Source: Alphaproteobacteria bacterium UBA6149
GTDB taxonomy: Bacteria; Pseudomonadota; Alphaproteobacteria; Rickettsiales; UBA998
Reading direction: 5' to 3'
DNA length: 52,337 bases
NCBI GenBank assembly: GCA_002423155.1
Contig: DIUV01000029.1
Span: 400 to 52,736, forward strand
Part shown: piece by piece, positions 16,170 through 25,287 of the stretch
Position numbering within the stretch: the first letter of the stretch is position 1
Layout: every line of letters starts with the position of its first letter
Made by a program: the position numbers and the translations under genes
The notes under the pieces: model-generated
Told to the model about the DNA's origin: nothing
The model's input: only the letters and a program-made list of their open reading frames with translations
Databases searched by the model: none

Positions 16170-19052
16170 ATGTCATTATATGGCGCATTATTTACTGGTG
16201 TTTCTGGTTTGAATTCGCAGGGTCAAAAAATCGGGATGATTTCCGACAATATCGCCAATGTAAATACGGTTGGTTATAAACGTGCACAGGCAAATTTTCA
16301 GTCTTTAGTTCTCATGTCTCCTAGTAATGGTGCGGCGTATTCTCCAGGGGGTGCTTTGGTTAATGCTGAGCATCAAGTAGATAAGGCGGGACCTACGGCA
16401 ACTACTAGCAATGCTACGGATATTTCTATTGCTGGCTCGGGCTTTTTTGTGGTTAAAACCAATGCTACCAGCAGTGCAGAAGTGTTATATACACGTGCAG
16501 GTTCTTTTAGAGAAGATAAAGATGGCAATTTGGTTAATGCTAATGGCTTCTTTTTACAAGCTTGGCCACTAGATTCGCAAGGCTTGTTACCTGGTCAGCC
16601 TAATAATTTGAACACTACTTCTTCTACTAACGTAGATAGTATGGAAAACGTTAATATAACTTCCCATGCCAGTTCTGCTCAAGCAACAACGCAGCTAGAT
16701 TTGGCAATTAATCTAAAAGCTAGCGAAACGGTTTATCCGGGTGCCGGCGTTACGGTGACTATGGATCCTTTAGCGGTTAATACTAATAATACGGACTTAG
16801 CGGCGGATGATATAATTGTGCCGGATGAAACTAGCGCGACCATACCCTCTTTTGGTTTGGCAACTACTAACGGAATCGCGCGCGGCGATAAATTTACCGC
16901 AACCGTTACGGATAGATTGGGTAACTCCACTTCTTATGACTATACCTATGGTGGGTTTGTGATGGGGCGTGATGTAACAAATTCTACTCCTAGCACTAAT
17001 GCGGGTGACGGAGCAGTTGATCTTTCGGTAAACGGAACTCCTTATATCGTTGCTTCTCCTTTGCTTGGTACAGAAATAGCTACTGATGGTGCTACTAATA
17101 CGGTAACTATGACCTTGGCGAGTACTGCGGGATTGACTACGGGTGATACTGTCGTTCTTTCGGGGATATCATGGGCAGGTGCTGAGACTATACCGTTGAC
17201 ACAAATTAATACTACGCACACTATCACCGTTATAAACGCAACTACTATTAGCTTTACTACTACTACGGTTTCAACGGTTGCGGATGCTAATGCTGCTGGT
17301 GGTACTTTTACCAACCGTCCATTCGTGGGTAATATATTTGATGCATCTGGTACTAATACTGCATTTTTAGGAACTACGGGGACAACTCCTTTTACTTCGG
17401 CAGCGCTTAGTTTTACTATTAAAACCCCTGCTTCGGGTGAGCATACTTTTACCTATACTTCCAGCTCTCCTAATAGCTCTACTGGGAAGTTTAATACTTT
17501 GAACGGTTTGGCAACTGCGATTGCCAATACTTCTGGTTTGACTGCGCGTGTGGTCGGGGGTCGTTTGGTGGTTGGCTCAAAAGATGCAACCGAAGCGGTA
17601 ACCTTTACCAATGGTGACGCAACAGGAACCGCAACTGCTAATGGATTAGACTGGGTAAGCGAGCTGGATTTAACCAATATTGCTGCGGCAACGCGCCGTT
17701 TTTCTACCATGAATAGTTTGGCAGATATTGTAAACGGAGATACAGGAATGGTTGCCAATGTAGAAAATCCCGTGGGTCCCACCACTATGGATATACGCGC
17801 GGCGAGTCCCCTTAGTACGGTTGCTTTTGAGGATTTCTTGGGAGATGTGCAAGCGCTGGGGATTGGGGATGTGGTTTCTACGGCAGGACCTTCACCTGCG
17901 ACGGTTACCATTACTTTAGCTGGTCATGGTCTGGGACCGGGAGATCATGTTACCTTATCTTCAATGGCGGCTTTTGATGGATTTACGGTTGGAGAACTAA
18001 ATACTACTTTTACCGTGGTTAGTGCACCAACCGCGAATACTTTTACCATTGCCGTTACAACTGCTGGGGTTATCGCGGGTGCTGCTAACGCGGTTGCCGC
18101 CAATTTGCAAGTAGGAAATGTTGGTAGTTTGCTTGGTGAGTTAGGCATAAAAGATAATAATGGTGATTCATTGTCTTTGCAAAGTGCTGCTTATACTCAA
18201 CAATCAACAGGCAATTTAGGACCAGATTATGATTCCGCTGGCGCTTCTGGTCAGGGAAATTCTGCTTCTTCTGGGCATAATATGGCATCTGGGGATATTA
18301 CTCCGCAATATGGTAAAAGTGTGCGGATTTATGATTCTCTAGGTACTGGGCATGATATTCAGTTTTCCTATATAAAACTTGATGATAATGAATGGGCTTT
18401 CGAGGCTTATTCGGTTCCAGAGAGCGATATCAGCACTACTTTGCCCAATGGTCAGGTTTCTTCGGGGACTATAAAATTTAACGGTGATGGTTCATTATAT
18501 AGCGTGTCGCCATCTTTGGTTACGCCAGTTAGTATTAAATGGACTAACGAAGCGTTAGATAGCACCTTAGACGTTAATTTTGGTACGGCTGGGTTGCCAT
18601 TTGGTACTCCTGGGGCGACGGTTTTTGGTGCAACGGATGGAATGTCGCAATATGATAGTGACTATAACCTCAATTTCGTTAAGCAAGACGGGGCAACTGC
18701 TGGTCAGCTAAATGGGGTTACGATTGATGCGGATGGTTATGTGATTGGTCATTATACTAATGGAGAAAATCAAAAACTCTATAAAGTAGCCATTGCCGAT
18801 TTTATTAACCCTAATGGTTTAGAGCCAAGAACGGGTAATGTATTTGCGCAAACCGTTGCCGCTGGAGAGCTTTATTTGCGTGAATCTGGCACTAACGGAG
18901 TTGGCACAGTACAGTCACAATCATTGGAGCAATCTAACGTTGATTTGGCGACCGAACTAACGGACATGATTATTGCCCAGCGTGCATATCAGGCGAATAC
19001 TAAGGTTATTACTACTGCGGATCAATTATTGGATAAATTAACGCAGATATAA
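16170..19052 (+). CDS. flgE: Flagellar hook protein FlgE, enlarged
   Basis: FlgE polymerises to make the hook outside the cell. The ends are canonical: MSLYGALFTGVSGLNSQGQK with ISDNIANVNTVGYKR at the N-terminus and DLATELTDMIIAQRAYQANT with VITTADQLLDKL at the C-terminus, which form the D0 coiled core. At 960 residues it is more than twice the length of the E. coli protein (402) because of variable outer domains. Two of these look like copies of one beta-rich module: residues about 308-380 (GLTTGDTVVLSG... TTHTITVINATTISF) and about 574-650 (GLGPGDHVTLSS... TTFTVVSAPTANTF). A TAGGAGG site precedes the ATG. A terminator follows. Confidence 0.95.
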   Translation: MSLYGALFTGVSGLNSQGQKIGMISDNIANVNTVGYKRAQANFQSLVLMSPSNGAAYSPGGALVNAEHQVDKAGPTATTSNATDISIAGSGFFVVKTNATSSAEVLYTRAGSFREDKDGNLVNANGFFLQAWPLDSQGLLPGQPNNLNTTSSTNVDSMENVNITSHASSAQATTQLDLAINLKASETVYPGAGVTVTMDPLAVNTNNTDLAADDIIVPDETSATIPSFGLATTNGIARGDKFTATVTDRLGNSTSYDYTYGGFVMGRDVTNSTPSTNAGDGAVDLSVNGTPYIVASPLLGTEIATDGATNTVTMTLASTAGLTTGDTVVLSGISWAGAETIPLTQINTTHTITVINATTISFTTTTVSTVADANAAGGTFTNRPFVGNIFDASGTNTAFLGTTGTTPFTSAALSFTIKTPASGEHTFTYTSSSPNSSTGKFNTLNGLATAIANTSGLTARVVGGRLVVGSKDATEAVTFTNGDATGTATANGLDWVSELDLTNIAAATRRFSTMNSLADIVNGDTGMVANVENPVGPTTMDIRAASPLSTVAFEDFLGDVQALGIGDVVSTAGPSPATVTITLAGHGLGPGDHVTLSSMAAFDGFTVGELNTTFTVVSAPTANTFTIAVTTAGVIAGAANAVAANLQVGNVGSLLGELGIKDNNGDSLSLQSAAYTQQSTGNLGPDYDSAGASGQGNSASSGHNMASGDITPQYGKSVRIYDSLGTGHDIQFSYIKLDDNEWAFEAYSVPESDISTTLPNGQVSSGTIKFNGDGSLYSVSPSLVTPVSIKWTNEALDSTLDVNFGTAGLPFGTPGATVFGATDGMSQYDSDYNLNFVKQDGATAGQLNGVTIDADGYVIGHYTNGENQKLYKVAIADFINPNGLEPRTGNVFAQTVAAGELYLRESGTNGVGTVQSQSLEQSNVDLATELTDMIIAQRAYQANTKVITTADQLLDKLTQI

Positions 19053-19074
19053 TCCAGTTTTCAAACAATTGCTT

Positions 19075-19113
19075 AAACCCACCCTTAGCTCTTGCCTAGG
19101 GTGGGTTTTTTTG
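19075..19113 (+). terminator. Rho-independent terminator of the fliK-flgD-flgE operon
   Basis: The stem AAACCCACCCT at 19075-19085 pairs perfectly with AGGGTGGGTTT at 19098-19108 around a 12-base loop and runs into a T-run. It begins 23 bases after the flgE stop. Confidence 0.9.
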
Positions 19114-19142
19114 TTTGTATTAAGACGTTCAGTCGCCACTAA

Positions 19143-19286
19143 AAGACCTCTGCATAATGCGCTGCGCTGAGGCTTATAAGTGCTAACTCATTGAAAAATA
19201 AACGGAGTGTACATCAGCACATGAGTATTATTTTTCAATGAGTTAGCACTTAGAAGTCCAGAGCAGTAGCATTATGCAGAGGTCTT
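19143..19286. repeat. Palindromic MITE-like element
   Basis: A 144-bp near-perfect palindrome. The outer arms are AAGACCTCTGCATAATGC and GCATTATGCAGAGGTCTT; the inner arms are AAGTGCTAACTCATTGAAAA and its complement at about 19231-19252, with a centre of about 25 bases. It has no reading frame. No second copy was seen in this window, so the mobile-element reading rests on its shape alone. Confidence 0.7.
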
Positions 19287-19296
19287 ACTAAGGCTA

Positions 19297-19529
19297 ACGC
19301 CGCATGGGCGGCAGGTTTGCGGTCGCAAACCTATAGCAATTTCAAGTATTCTTACGTAAATAAAATTAGAAATTGCTATATCTATAATGAGTAAGTGAAA
19401 TAACAAAATAATATAGATTTTCTGGTCATTTGAGTTATATTAATAATGTTATAGTGCTTCCCCTTTAAAATCATACTATAAGAAGCACTATAAAGGATTG
19501 CGACTGCAATCCCACCGCTCGTGCGGTGT
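19297..19529. repeat. Two mirrored three-hairpin units
   Basis: Unit 1 (19297-19381) holds hairpins GCCGC-ATGG-GCGGC, AGGTTTGCG-GT-CGCAAACCT and TATAGCAATTTC-N25-GAAATTGCTATA. Unit 2 (19448-19529) holds the same three in reverse order and orientation: TTATAGTGCTTC-N21-GAAGCACTATAA, GGATTGC-GACT-GCAATCC and CACCGC-TCGT-GCGGTG. The two units differ at several stem positions, but each change is matched on the other arm so all stems stay paired. The right end lies about 35 bases before the likely start of the PilMN-like gene. Function unknown; a REP/BIME-like element, a protein-binding array or a leader RNA are all possible. Confidence 0.75.
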
Positions 19530-19562
19530 GAAAATAAAGAAGAAACACTATATTGTAATCGC

Positions 19563-21293
19563 ATGGTGAAAATGAGACGACTACAAGCTATTCTTAAGAA
19601 ATTCCGTAAAGGGGAACGTACAGGATTTGTTTATTTTCTTGGCGACGATGGTGCTATACTCATATATATAGAATCTGGCGTTGTTATTCGGCGGTTATTT
19701 TCTGCCACCCCAGAACAGGCGCTTATTTTTATTGATTTACTAGTGGCACATAAAAACACTCCCATTTATGTGCTGGTGGATATGATGGATCAATCTTATG
19801 TGCGCCATTCGCTGCCTCCTGTTACTAAATTTAGCCTGAACAAATTAATTAAACGTCGCTTAGATCGTGATTTTGCCAAAGAAGATATTAAAAGTTTTCT
19901 TATTTTGGGACGTGAGCGTGATGGTCGTAAAGATTGGAACTCTTTACTAATTTCATTGGTTTATTCGGATGCTTTGCGTAAATGGCTTGATGTTATTTAT
20001 GAATTGCCCAATAGATTAATGGGTATTTATTTGGTTCCCGTAGAAGCGCAGAGTATTATTGCCAAACTACATAAGGCAATTAATGAGCATAAGCCGAAAT
20101 ATTTGCATCCCCCGACCAAAGAAAAACTTTCCTTTAAAACCAAAATAAAGAATGCACTGAGTTTTAAAAAACATAATGCTCATGAGGTTTCGGGAGATGC
20201 TGAATGGCAATTACTAAGTTCGCACGACAAAGTTGGTGGTTTTCGTCAGGTAGTTTTGCGGCGAGGAGTGCTGATTTTTACCCGACTTACGCAGCTTATC
20301 GAGGATTCGCAGCCCGAAGTAATCGCTGGTAGTATTGAGCAGGAAATACAAAATACCATCGAATATTTAAAACGTTTATCCTACTCCCCTAAATCTGGTT
20401 TAGATATTTATGTTATTTGCGCCCAGGAAGTAAAAGATTTTATTTCTCCCCACCGTATGGAGGCAACCAGCGTACATTTATTATCACCTTACGATGCTGC
20501 CCAGTTATTAGGTTTAAAGCAAGCTGTGCTTTCTGGGGATCGTTACGGAGACGTTGTGCTGGCGGCTAGTTTTGGGATGATGGCAAAGAAAAATCTGCGC
20601 TTGGATAGTGCTTATAGCAAAAAACTAAATTCCATCTATCAAGCCGCCTCGGCTTTGCAGGTATTTTTCTTGTTAGCTAAGATAGTTGCTGTGCTTTGTT
20701 TCGGGGGGATGTTGTATCAATTGGCCGATTTATATCAAGAGAATCAGGATTTGCAGGACAAGAAACAAGAAAAAGAACAAAAACTTTCTTCCCTGGAAGT
20801 AAACATCAAAAAACTACCAAAAGATTTAAATTTTGTCAGTGAATTATTGCGCATTGATGATTCTTTGCAGCAGGATTATTTTAATCCAATATTTTTATCT
20901 ACCCGTTTAAGTAAAGTAATCAGCGATGATATTCTAATTAAATCAATGTCTTGGGAAAATAGAGGGATCGCAGGAACCGCGACCGCTAAAAATGTGCGCG
21001 CATATTGGTTAAGTATTAAAGTTTCAGTCGTTAGTCATGGAGATGCGATAGAAAAATTGCAAAATCGGATGAAAATATTTAGTGCAGGCTTAGAAAAACA
21101 ATTTCCTGAATTTCAGGTTACCCATGGAAACTTCCCTTGGGATATATCTAGCTCGGTTAGTGGAGTTACCGTTAATTTTTCTCAAAACAATGTGGTTGCC
21201 AATAGTGGATTGGACAAAAATATGGAGGTTGAGTATATTTTAGAATATCCTAAAGATGCCAGTAAATTAAATCAACCTATGGTGGGGGGGTAA
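19563..21293 (+). CDS. PilM/PilN-like (GspL-like) inner-membrane assembly protein
   Basis: A protein of about 576 residues from the ATG at 19563 (a GTG at 19521 would add 14 residues and lies in a hairpin; ATG at 19572 is also possible). The cytoplasmic part (1-365) has alternating strands and helices, with VVLRRGVLIFTRL and EIQNTIEYLKRL recalling the actin-like PilM/GspL fold. One membrane span follows (about 367-387), then a coiled coil and a small periplasmic domain. This PilM-plus-PilN layout, with a PilO-like and a PilP-like gene next, suggests the inner-membrane alignment complex of a type IV pilus or type II secretion machine. Similarity is structural in kind, not close. Confidence 0.55.
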   Translation: MVKMRRLQAILKKFRKGERTGFVYFLGDDGAILIYIESGVVIRRLFSATPEQALIFIDLLVAHKNTPIYVLVDMMDQSYVRHSLPPVTKFSLNKLIKRRLDRDFAKEDIKSFLILGRERDGRKDWNSLLISLVYSDALRKWLDVIYELPNRLMGIYLVPVEAQSIIAKLHKAINEHKPKYLHPPTKEKLSFKTKIKNALSFKKHNAHEVSGDAEWQLLSSHDKVGGFRQVVLRRGVLIFTRLTQLIEDSQPEVIAGSIEQEIQNTIEYLKRLSYSPKSGLDIYVICAQEVKDFISPHRMEATSVHLLSPYDAAQLLGLKQAVLSGDRYGDVVLAASFGMMAKKNLRLDSAYSKKLNSIYQAASALQVFFLLAKIVAVLCFGGMLYQLADLYQENQDLQDKKQEKEQKLSSLEVNIKKLPKDLNFVSELLRIDDSLQQDYFNPIFLSTRLSKVISDDILIKSMSWENRGIAGTATAKNVRAYWLSIKVSVVSHGDAIEKLQNRMKIFSAGLEKQFPEFQVTHGNFPWDISSSVSGVTVNFSQNNVVANSGLDKNMEVEYILEYPKDASKLNQPMVGG

Positions 21294-21301
21294 TTAATTT
21301 T

Positions 21302-21973
21302 ATGCAGCAAAAAATAAAAGATATGCGTAGTCTTTTGTTGAAAAAAGCCGCCTCAATTGGGGGGATTGTTGCTGTGTGTGTGTTGTTATTATTGGCTTTG
21401 GGAGCTTATGTTTATAGTGTTGAAGAGAGTAAAAATAAGTTGGCAGCAGAATTAGTGCGCTTGGATGGCAAATTAAGCCAGCAAAGTCCGGAATATAACA
21501 TGGTTTATAATTCACTTAAGCGCTTTTGGGAGATTGATAAGAAAGACAAAGAAGGTATATTGCAAACGGATCAGAATAAATTACAAAAATTGTTGGATGA
21601 GCTGCGCCAAATTTATGCTATCAATAATTTGCGGATGGAAATGCGGGCTGGAGATTTAGCCAAAGATAGTAGTGTAACGATTAATTTGTTTGACCTAAAG
21701 CCGAGTCTGGTTAGTTTAGAGTTCGATAGTCTTTCGGACTTAAATATTTTTTCTTTTTATCAAGATTTAATTAAAAGATTTCCTGGATATTTTCGGATTG
21801 TAGAATTTAAGATGCAACGGGATATGGAAGTTAGTTCCGATATGTTGCAAAATATACAACAGGGTACTTCTCCGCGCGTTATGTCTTCATCGGTTAAATT
21901 ATTGTGGACAGGTATAAAAAAGAAAGATTCAGTAGGTGCAGATGGCAAATTAACGATTGGGACTAAACCATGA
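21302..21973 (+). CDS. PilO-like inner-membrane protein
   Basis: A 223-residue bitopic protein: a short basic N-terminus, a membrane span at about 17-39 (IGGIVAVCVLLLLALGAYVY), a helical stretch likely to form a coiled coil (40-70), and a periplasmic domain whose second half (LVSLEFDSLSDLNIFSFYQD) resembles the ferredoxin-like fold of PilO/GspM. It starts 8 bases after the PilMN-like gene and overlaps the next gene by 4 bases (ATGA). PilO normally pairs with PilN and PilP across the periplasm. The assignment depends on topology and on operon order. Confidence 0.5.
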   Translation: MQQKIKDMRSLLLKKAASIGGIVAVCVLLLLALGAYVYSVEESKNKLAAELVRLDGKLSQQSPEYNMVYNSLKRFWEIDKKDKEGILQTDQNKLQKLLDELRQIYAINNLRMEMRAGDLAKDSSVTINLFDLKPSLVSLEFDSLSDLNIFSFYQDLIKRFPGYFRIVEFKMQRDMEVSSDMLQNIQQGTSPRVMSSSVKLLWTGIKKKDSVGADGKLTIGTKP

Positions 21974-23031
21974 TTATTCGCTGGTGCTTGCAAATGGTTT
22001 TTTTGACGGTAGTCTTTTTTACGGGAAATATTTTGTTAAATGCAAAAGCATATGCGCAAGGGGCGACAATACAGGGCGAAACGCAGGAAAACATATTGCC
22101 GAATAAATCTGCACCAAATAAATCCGTATTATCTATTATGGATACTCCTTTTGCAGAAAATATAAAAACACAAGTGCAGGATGCTTCGGGGGTGCCTACG
22201 ACTATTCAATTAACTTCTGTAACTCCTGCTTCGTCCCTTGATAATATTGCGGTGGATAGTACTAAGGTGGATAGTACTAAAAAATCTTCGTTACAGGAAG
22301 TTACAGTCAGGGAAGAAAAAGCGGTACAAAATTTATATGGTGATTGGCCTGCTTCTTTATTTTTCTCCAAAGATGAAACTATATTACTAAAAAAGGCCAT
22401 GGATTTCTATGCGCTAGGTGGCAATAATACGGCACAAGAAGTGTTTGCCAATGTCAGCGCCCCAGATACTCCGCTCGCTCCTAAGATGGCGCATTTATTG
22501 TCGGTTAAGATGCCTGTTTTTAATTTACATTCATTGGTTTACAATAATCCACGTAGCTGGACGGCATGGGTAGGTAAATCAGTTTTCTCTAGTGATTTAG
22601 AAGATGAAACAGATGAAGATTTGCAAGTTGTCTCAGTTGGGCATGATTTTGTAACTTTTTTATGGAAACCCAAAAACGATGTTTTTGCCATGTTGTCTGT
22701 AAATGAAAAATTAAAGTCCGAAGCAGATGAAACAAAAAATGATAAATTTGAGAATCGTCGAGCGGTGCAAATAGTCGCCCCCCCCAAGCTGGATGATAAA
22801 TTGCAGACGGTCACTTTTGGGCTGCGGATAAACCAAGTTTTTTATCCCGATAAAATGCTGATAACCGAGGGTAAATTGGCGGAGGAAAAAACTATCGCCA
22901 AGCCAAATGAAAAACCTACTAATGCCAAGAACAATCTTGCTTCACCCAAAGATTCACACTCCGCCGAGCCGCCCGTTGCAGGTAATCACGGAACGATTTC
23001 TATATTAAAAGATATGCCCAATATAAAATAA
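21970..23031 (+). CDS. Exported PilP-like third gene of the pilus-type operon
   Basis: A 353-residue exported protein. It has a signal peptide (hydrophobic LQMVFLTVVFFTGNILL, likely cut after AYAQG near residue 31), a low-complexity linker with small tandem duplications (NKSAPNKS, VDSTKVDSTKK), then a folded part (about 110-290) with a conserved-looking strand pattern, and a disordered Lys/Pro-rich tail. In pilus operons the gene after PilO is PilP, a periplasmic linker to the secretin. Size and layout are compatible, but no PilP motif is clear. The start overlaps the PilO-like gene by 4 bases. It ends 21 bases from the convergent helicase gene. Confidence 0.45.
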   Translation: MIIRWCLQMVFLTVVFFTGNILLNAKAYAQGATIQGETQENILPNKSAPNKSVLSIMDTPFAENIKTQVQDASGVPTTIQLTSVTPASSLDNIAVDSTKVDSTKKSSLQEVTVREEKAVQNLYGDWPASLFFSKDETILLKKAMDFYALGGNNTAQEVFANVSAPDTPLAPKMAHLLSVKMPVFNLHSLVYNNPRSWTAWVGKSVFSSDLEDETDEDLQVVSVGHDFVTFLWKPKNDVFAMLSVNEKLKSEADETKNDKFENRRAVQIVAPPKLDDKLQTVTFGLRINQVFYPDKMLITEGKLAEEKTIAKPNEKPTNAKNNLASPKDSHSAEPPVAGNHGTISILKDMPNIK

Positions 23032-23052
23032 TTTACTAATCAATTATAGTTT

Positions 23053-25254
23053 CTAGCGCCATTTTCTTTTAGCTTTCTTGGGTTCTTGTACTTCCTCCAC
23101 CTCAGTATTGTTGATGCCTAGTGGCTTGCTATTTAGTTGTATTTCTGGTTCTTTCTCTTTACGGAATTCGCTAAAGGCAGGTTCTATAAACTCTTGCATT
23201 TCGGGAGAAATATCTTTGGGGATGCGGATTTTGATGAGCGTATTATCAAAATATTTCACTGTAAAACTATAGCGATTCTTTTTCTTTTCTTTCTTTTTCT
23301 TTTCGTCTGTTGATTGCGCTTGGTTATCTAAATTAAAAGTCAAATCGGTTAATAATCCTGGATATGACCTAGCAAATTTTAGTAATGCGTCGGTTGGTAC
23401 GCTGGTAATATTTTGCGCAACTATGAGGGGTTTTTCGCTGTTGCTGCCTTGTTCGCGTAAATCTGCGATGGCAAAACGATGTCCGCGTTCGTTGCTGACT
23501 ACGGAATATTGGTCTTTTTTATAACCCTCGGCAAAATCTTTGTTTTTGCCGCGGATTAAATCTATAAAAGGTTCGCGCATATCAAATAGATGGTTAACAT
23601 AGCCATGCAACATTACCTGCACTAATTCTTCATCACTTGCTGGGCGAGTGGGGATTTTTTCTTCTTCTTTTGTGCGTTTATCATGGCGGTTGGTTAGTTC
23701 TTCAAATAATTCTTTGGTGTCTTGGTATTTTTTATAATTTACATTGTGACGCAGGCATTTTTCTTCATCTGCTTCCATGCCAAGTTTTTTGAAGATTTTT
23801 AACGCATCTAACCAATCGGAATTATTATCTTGTTTATGGGTTTTCCGGTCTTCTTCGCGCAGTCCGCCAATCTCCATGATGGCTGCGAGCATGGTTACGT
23901 CCTCGCGTATTTCTGCGGGTGCTGCCCAAATCATGGTGGAATTTTCTGCGCTTAAAGGAAGGCTGTTTACATACTCACCTTTTTCGGTAAGCGTCCAATC
24001 ATCATTTAATAAGCGCATGCGCATTAAATCTTTTTTTGCCATCCAAATTCGGTTGGGATCTACATCGGCATCATAGTGTAATTCTAGTGGGTTTTTATGG
24101 TAATTTGCGGCCTGCATAACTAAGCTATTAAGCGAAACACGCGTGATTTCCGGCGAGCTATCTTTCGGGCGTTGTTTCATGCCTAATTCAGAAGCTAACA
24201 CGAAGATTCCCGGACAAAAGCGTTTTACGCGGCCTTCTTGTTGAATAATTCGCCATTGGGGTAGTTCTTCGGTTACTAAAGCGGTGGCGCCATTATCGCG
24301 GTAATAGGGCACTTTGGTTTTGCCGTCTGACACGCCTGCATCTAGCCAAGGGATATTCACTCCTGACTCAATTACATTGGTACCTACCAAAACTTTAACA
24401 TTGCCGTCTTTTGGCGGCTTCATCGCTTCTACGCGTTCTTCCATAGTCATGTCGCCATAGATGGTGGCGATTTCGACATTATCTATGCCCGCATCTTTTA
24501 AGGTTTTTTCTAGCACTTCTGCTGTAGCTTTTGTTTCGGGCACTCCGGGGCGGAATACGGCAATGCCTTTGCGATTGTCTTTTTGAATTAAGTCTTTGAC
24601 TATTTCGCTAACTAATTTCTTTTTTTCGTGGCGGAATTCGCAAGGATAGGTGCTGCCTTCTGCGTGGAATAGTTCCGTATTCGCGGCATCTCCCCAAAAT
24701 GCGGCTTGTTTGGGAGCGTTAAGAGTGGCGCTCATTTCTATCACGCGCAGCGATTTGTCGGTTTTTAGGCGGTCATATACTAATGCCCGCGCGAGCGATG
24801 TGCTGACACCTGATTCATGCACTTCATCAAAAATAATAGTTTTAGCGCTGTTAAGCAGCTCAGAATTTAGTGCGTAACCATAAGTGGCAAAAACCAGTTT
24901 ACTGTCAGGAGAAAATTTTGAGCGTTCGCCTGATTTGCGTCCAATTGCATAACCAACTTCTTGTCCCACGATATGTTCGGATAACTCAGCAATTGTTTCT
25001 GCCCCATTTATGCTTAAAAAACGTCTTGGTTCTAGCGCTAGAACTTGATGGTCGCTATTATCTGCTAGCTCGCTGGTGGTGCCTAAAGTTTTTCCACTGC
25101 CCGTTTCGCCGGTTAAAATAGCTATATTTCCTGCTTGAGCGGATGCGATTACTTCATCTACAATTTTATTTATAGGAAGTGCTTTTAGCTTGTCGCGTAC
25201 TTTAGAAAAATATTTTGGGTTAGGGTAGGTTTCAACTTTAGCAGCGTTTTGCAT
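23053..25254 (-). CDS. DEAH-box helicase, HrpA/HrpB-like
   Basis: A 733-residue superfamily 2 NTPase. Motif I is TGETGSGKT (about 49-57), motif II IIFDEVHES, motif III MSATLNA, motif V GTNVIESGVNIPWLD and motif VI QQEGRVKRF. The order and the DEVH box place it with the DEAH/RHA RNA helicases, which unwind RNA with any NTP. It lacks the length of HrpA (1300), and the C-terminal third, Lys-rich (KKKKEKKK near 660), does not match the HrpB tail. It is the last gene of a three-gene operon, 33 bases after the 539-residue unknown gene, so a function outside general RNA turnover is possible. Confidence 0.85.
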   Translation of the reverse strand: MQNAAKVETYPNPKYFSKVRDKLKALPINKIVDEVIASAQAGNIAILTGETGSGKTLGTTSELADNSDHQVLALEPRRFLSINGAETIAELSEHIVGQEVGYAIGRKSGERSKFSPDSKLVFATYGYALNSELLNSAKTIIFDEVHESGVSTSLARALVYDRLKTDKSLRVIEMSATLNAPKQAAFWGDAANTELFHAEGSTYPCEFRHEKKKLVSEIVKDLIQKDNRKGIAVFRPGVPETKATAEVLEKTLKDAGIDNVEIATIYGDMTMEERVEAMKPPKDGNVKVLVGTNVIESGVNIPWLDAGVSDGKTKVPYYRDNGATALVTEELPQWRIIQQEGRVKRFCPGIFVLASELGMKQRPKDSSPEITRVSLNSLVMQAANYHKNPLELHYDADVDPNRIWMAKKDLMRMRLLNDDWTLTEKGEYVNSLPLSAENSTMIWAAPAEIREDVTMLAAIMEIGGLREEDRKTHKQDNNSDWLDALKIFKKLGMEADEEKCLRHNVNYKKYQDTKELFEELTNRHDKRTKEEEKIPTRPASDEELVQVMLHGYVNHLFDMREPFIDLIRGKNKDFAEGYKKDQYSVVSNERGHRFAIADLREQGSNSEKPLIVAQNITSVPTDALLKFARSYPGLLTDLTFNLDNQAQSTDEKKKKEKKKNRYSFTVKYFDNTLIKIRIPKDISPEMQEFIEPAFSEFRKEKEPEIQLNSKPLGINNTEVEEVQEPKKAKRKWR

Positions 25255-25287
25255 GGTTTTTTCCAGTCTTTTTATATTTTTATGGTT

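Noticed and set aside
23053..25254. Helicase as a CRISPR or restriction component
   Set aside because: No cas genes, CRISPR repeats or restriction genes are nearby; the motifs are those of DEAH RNA helicases.
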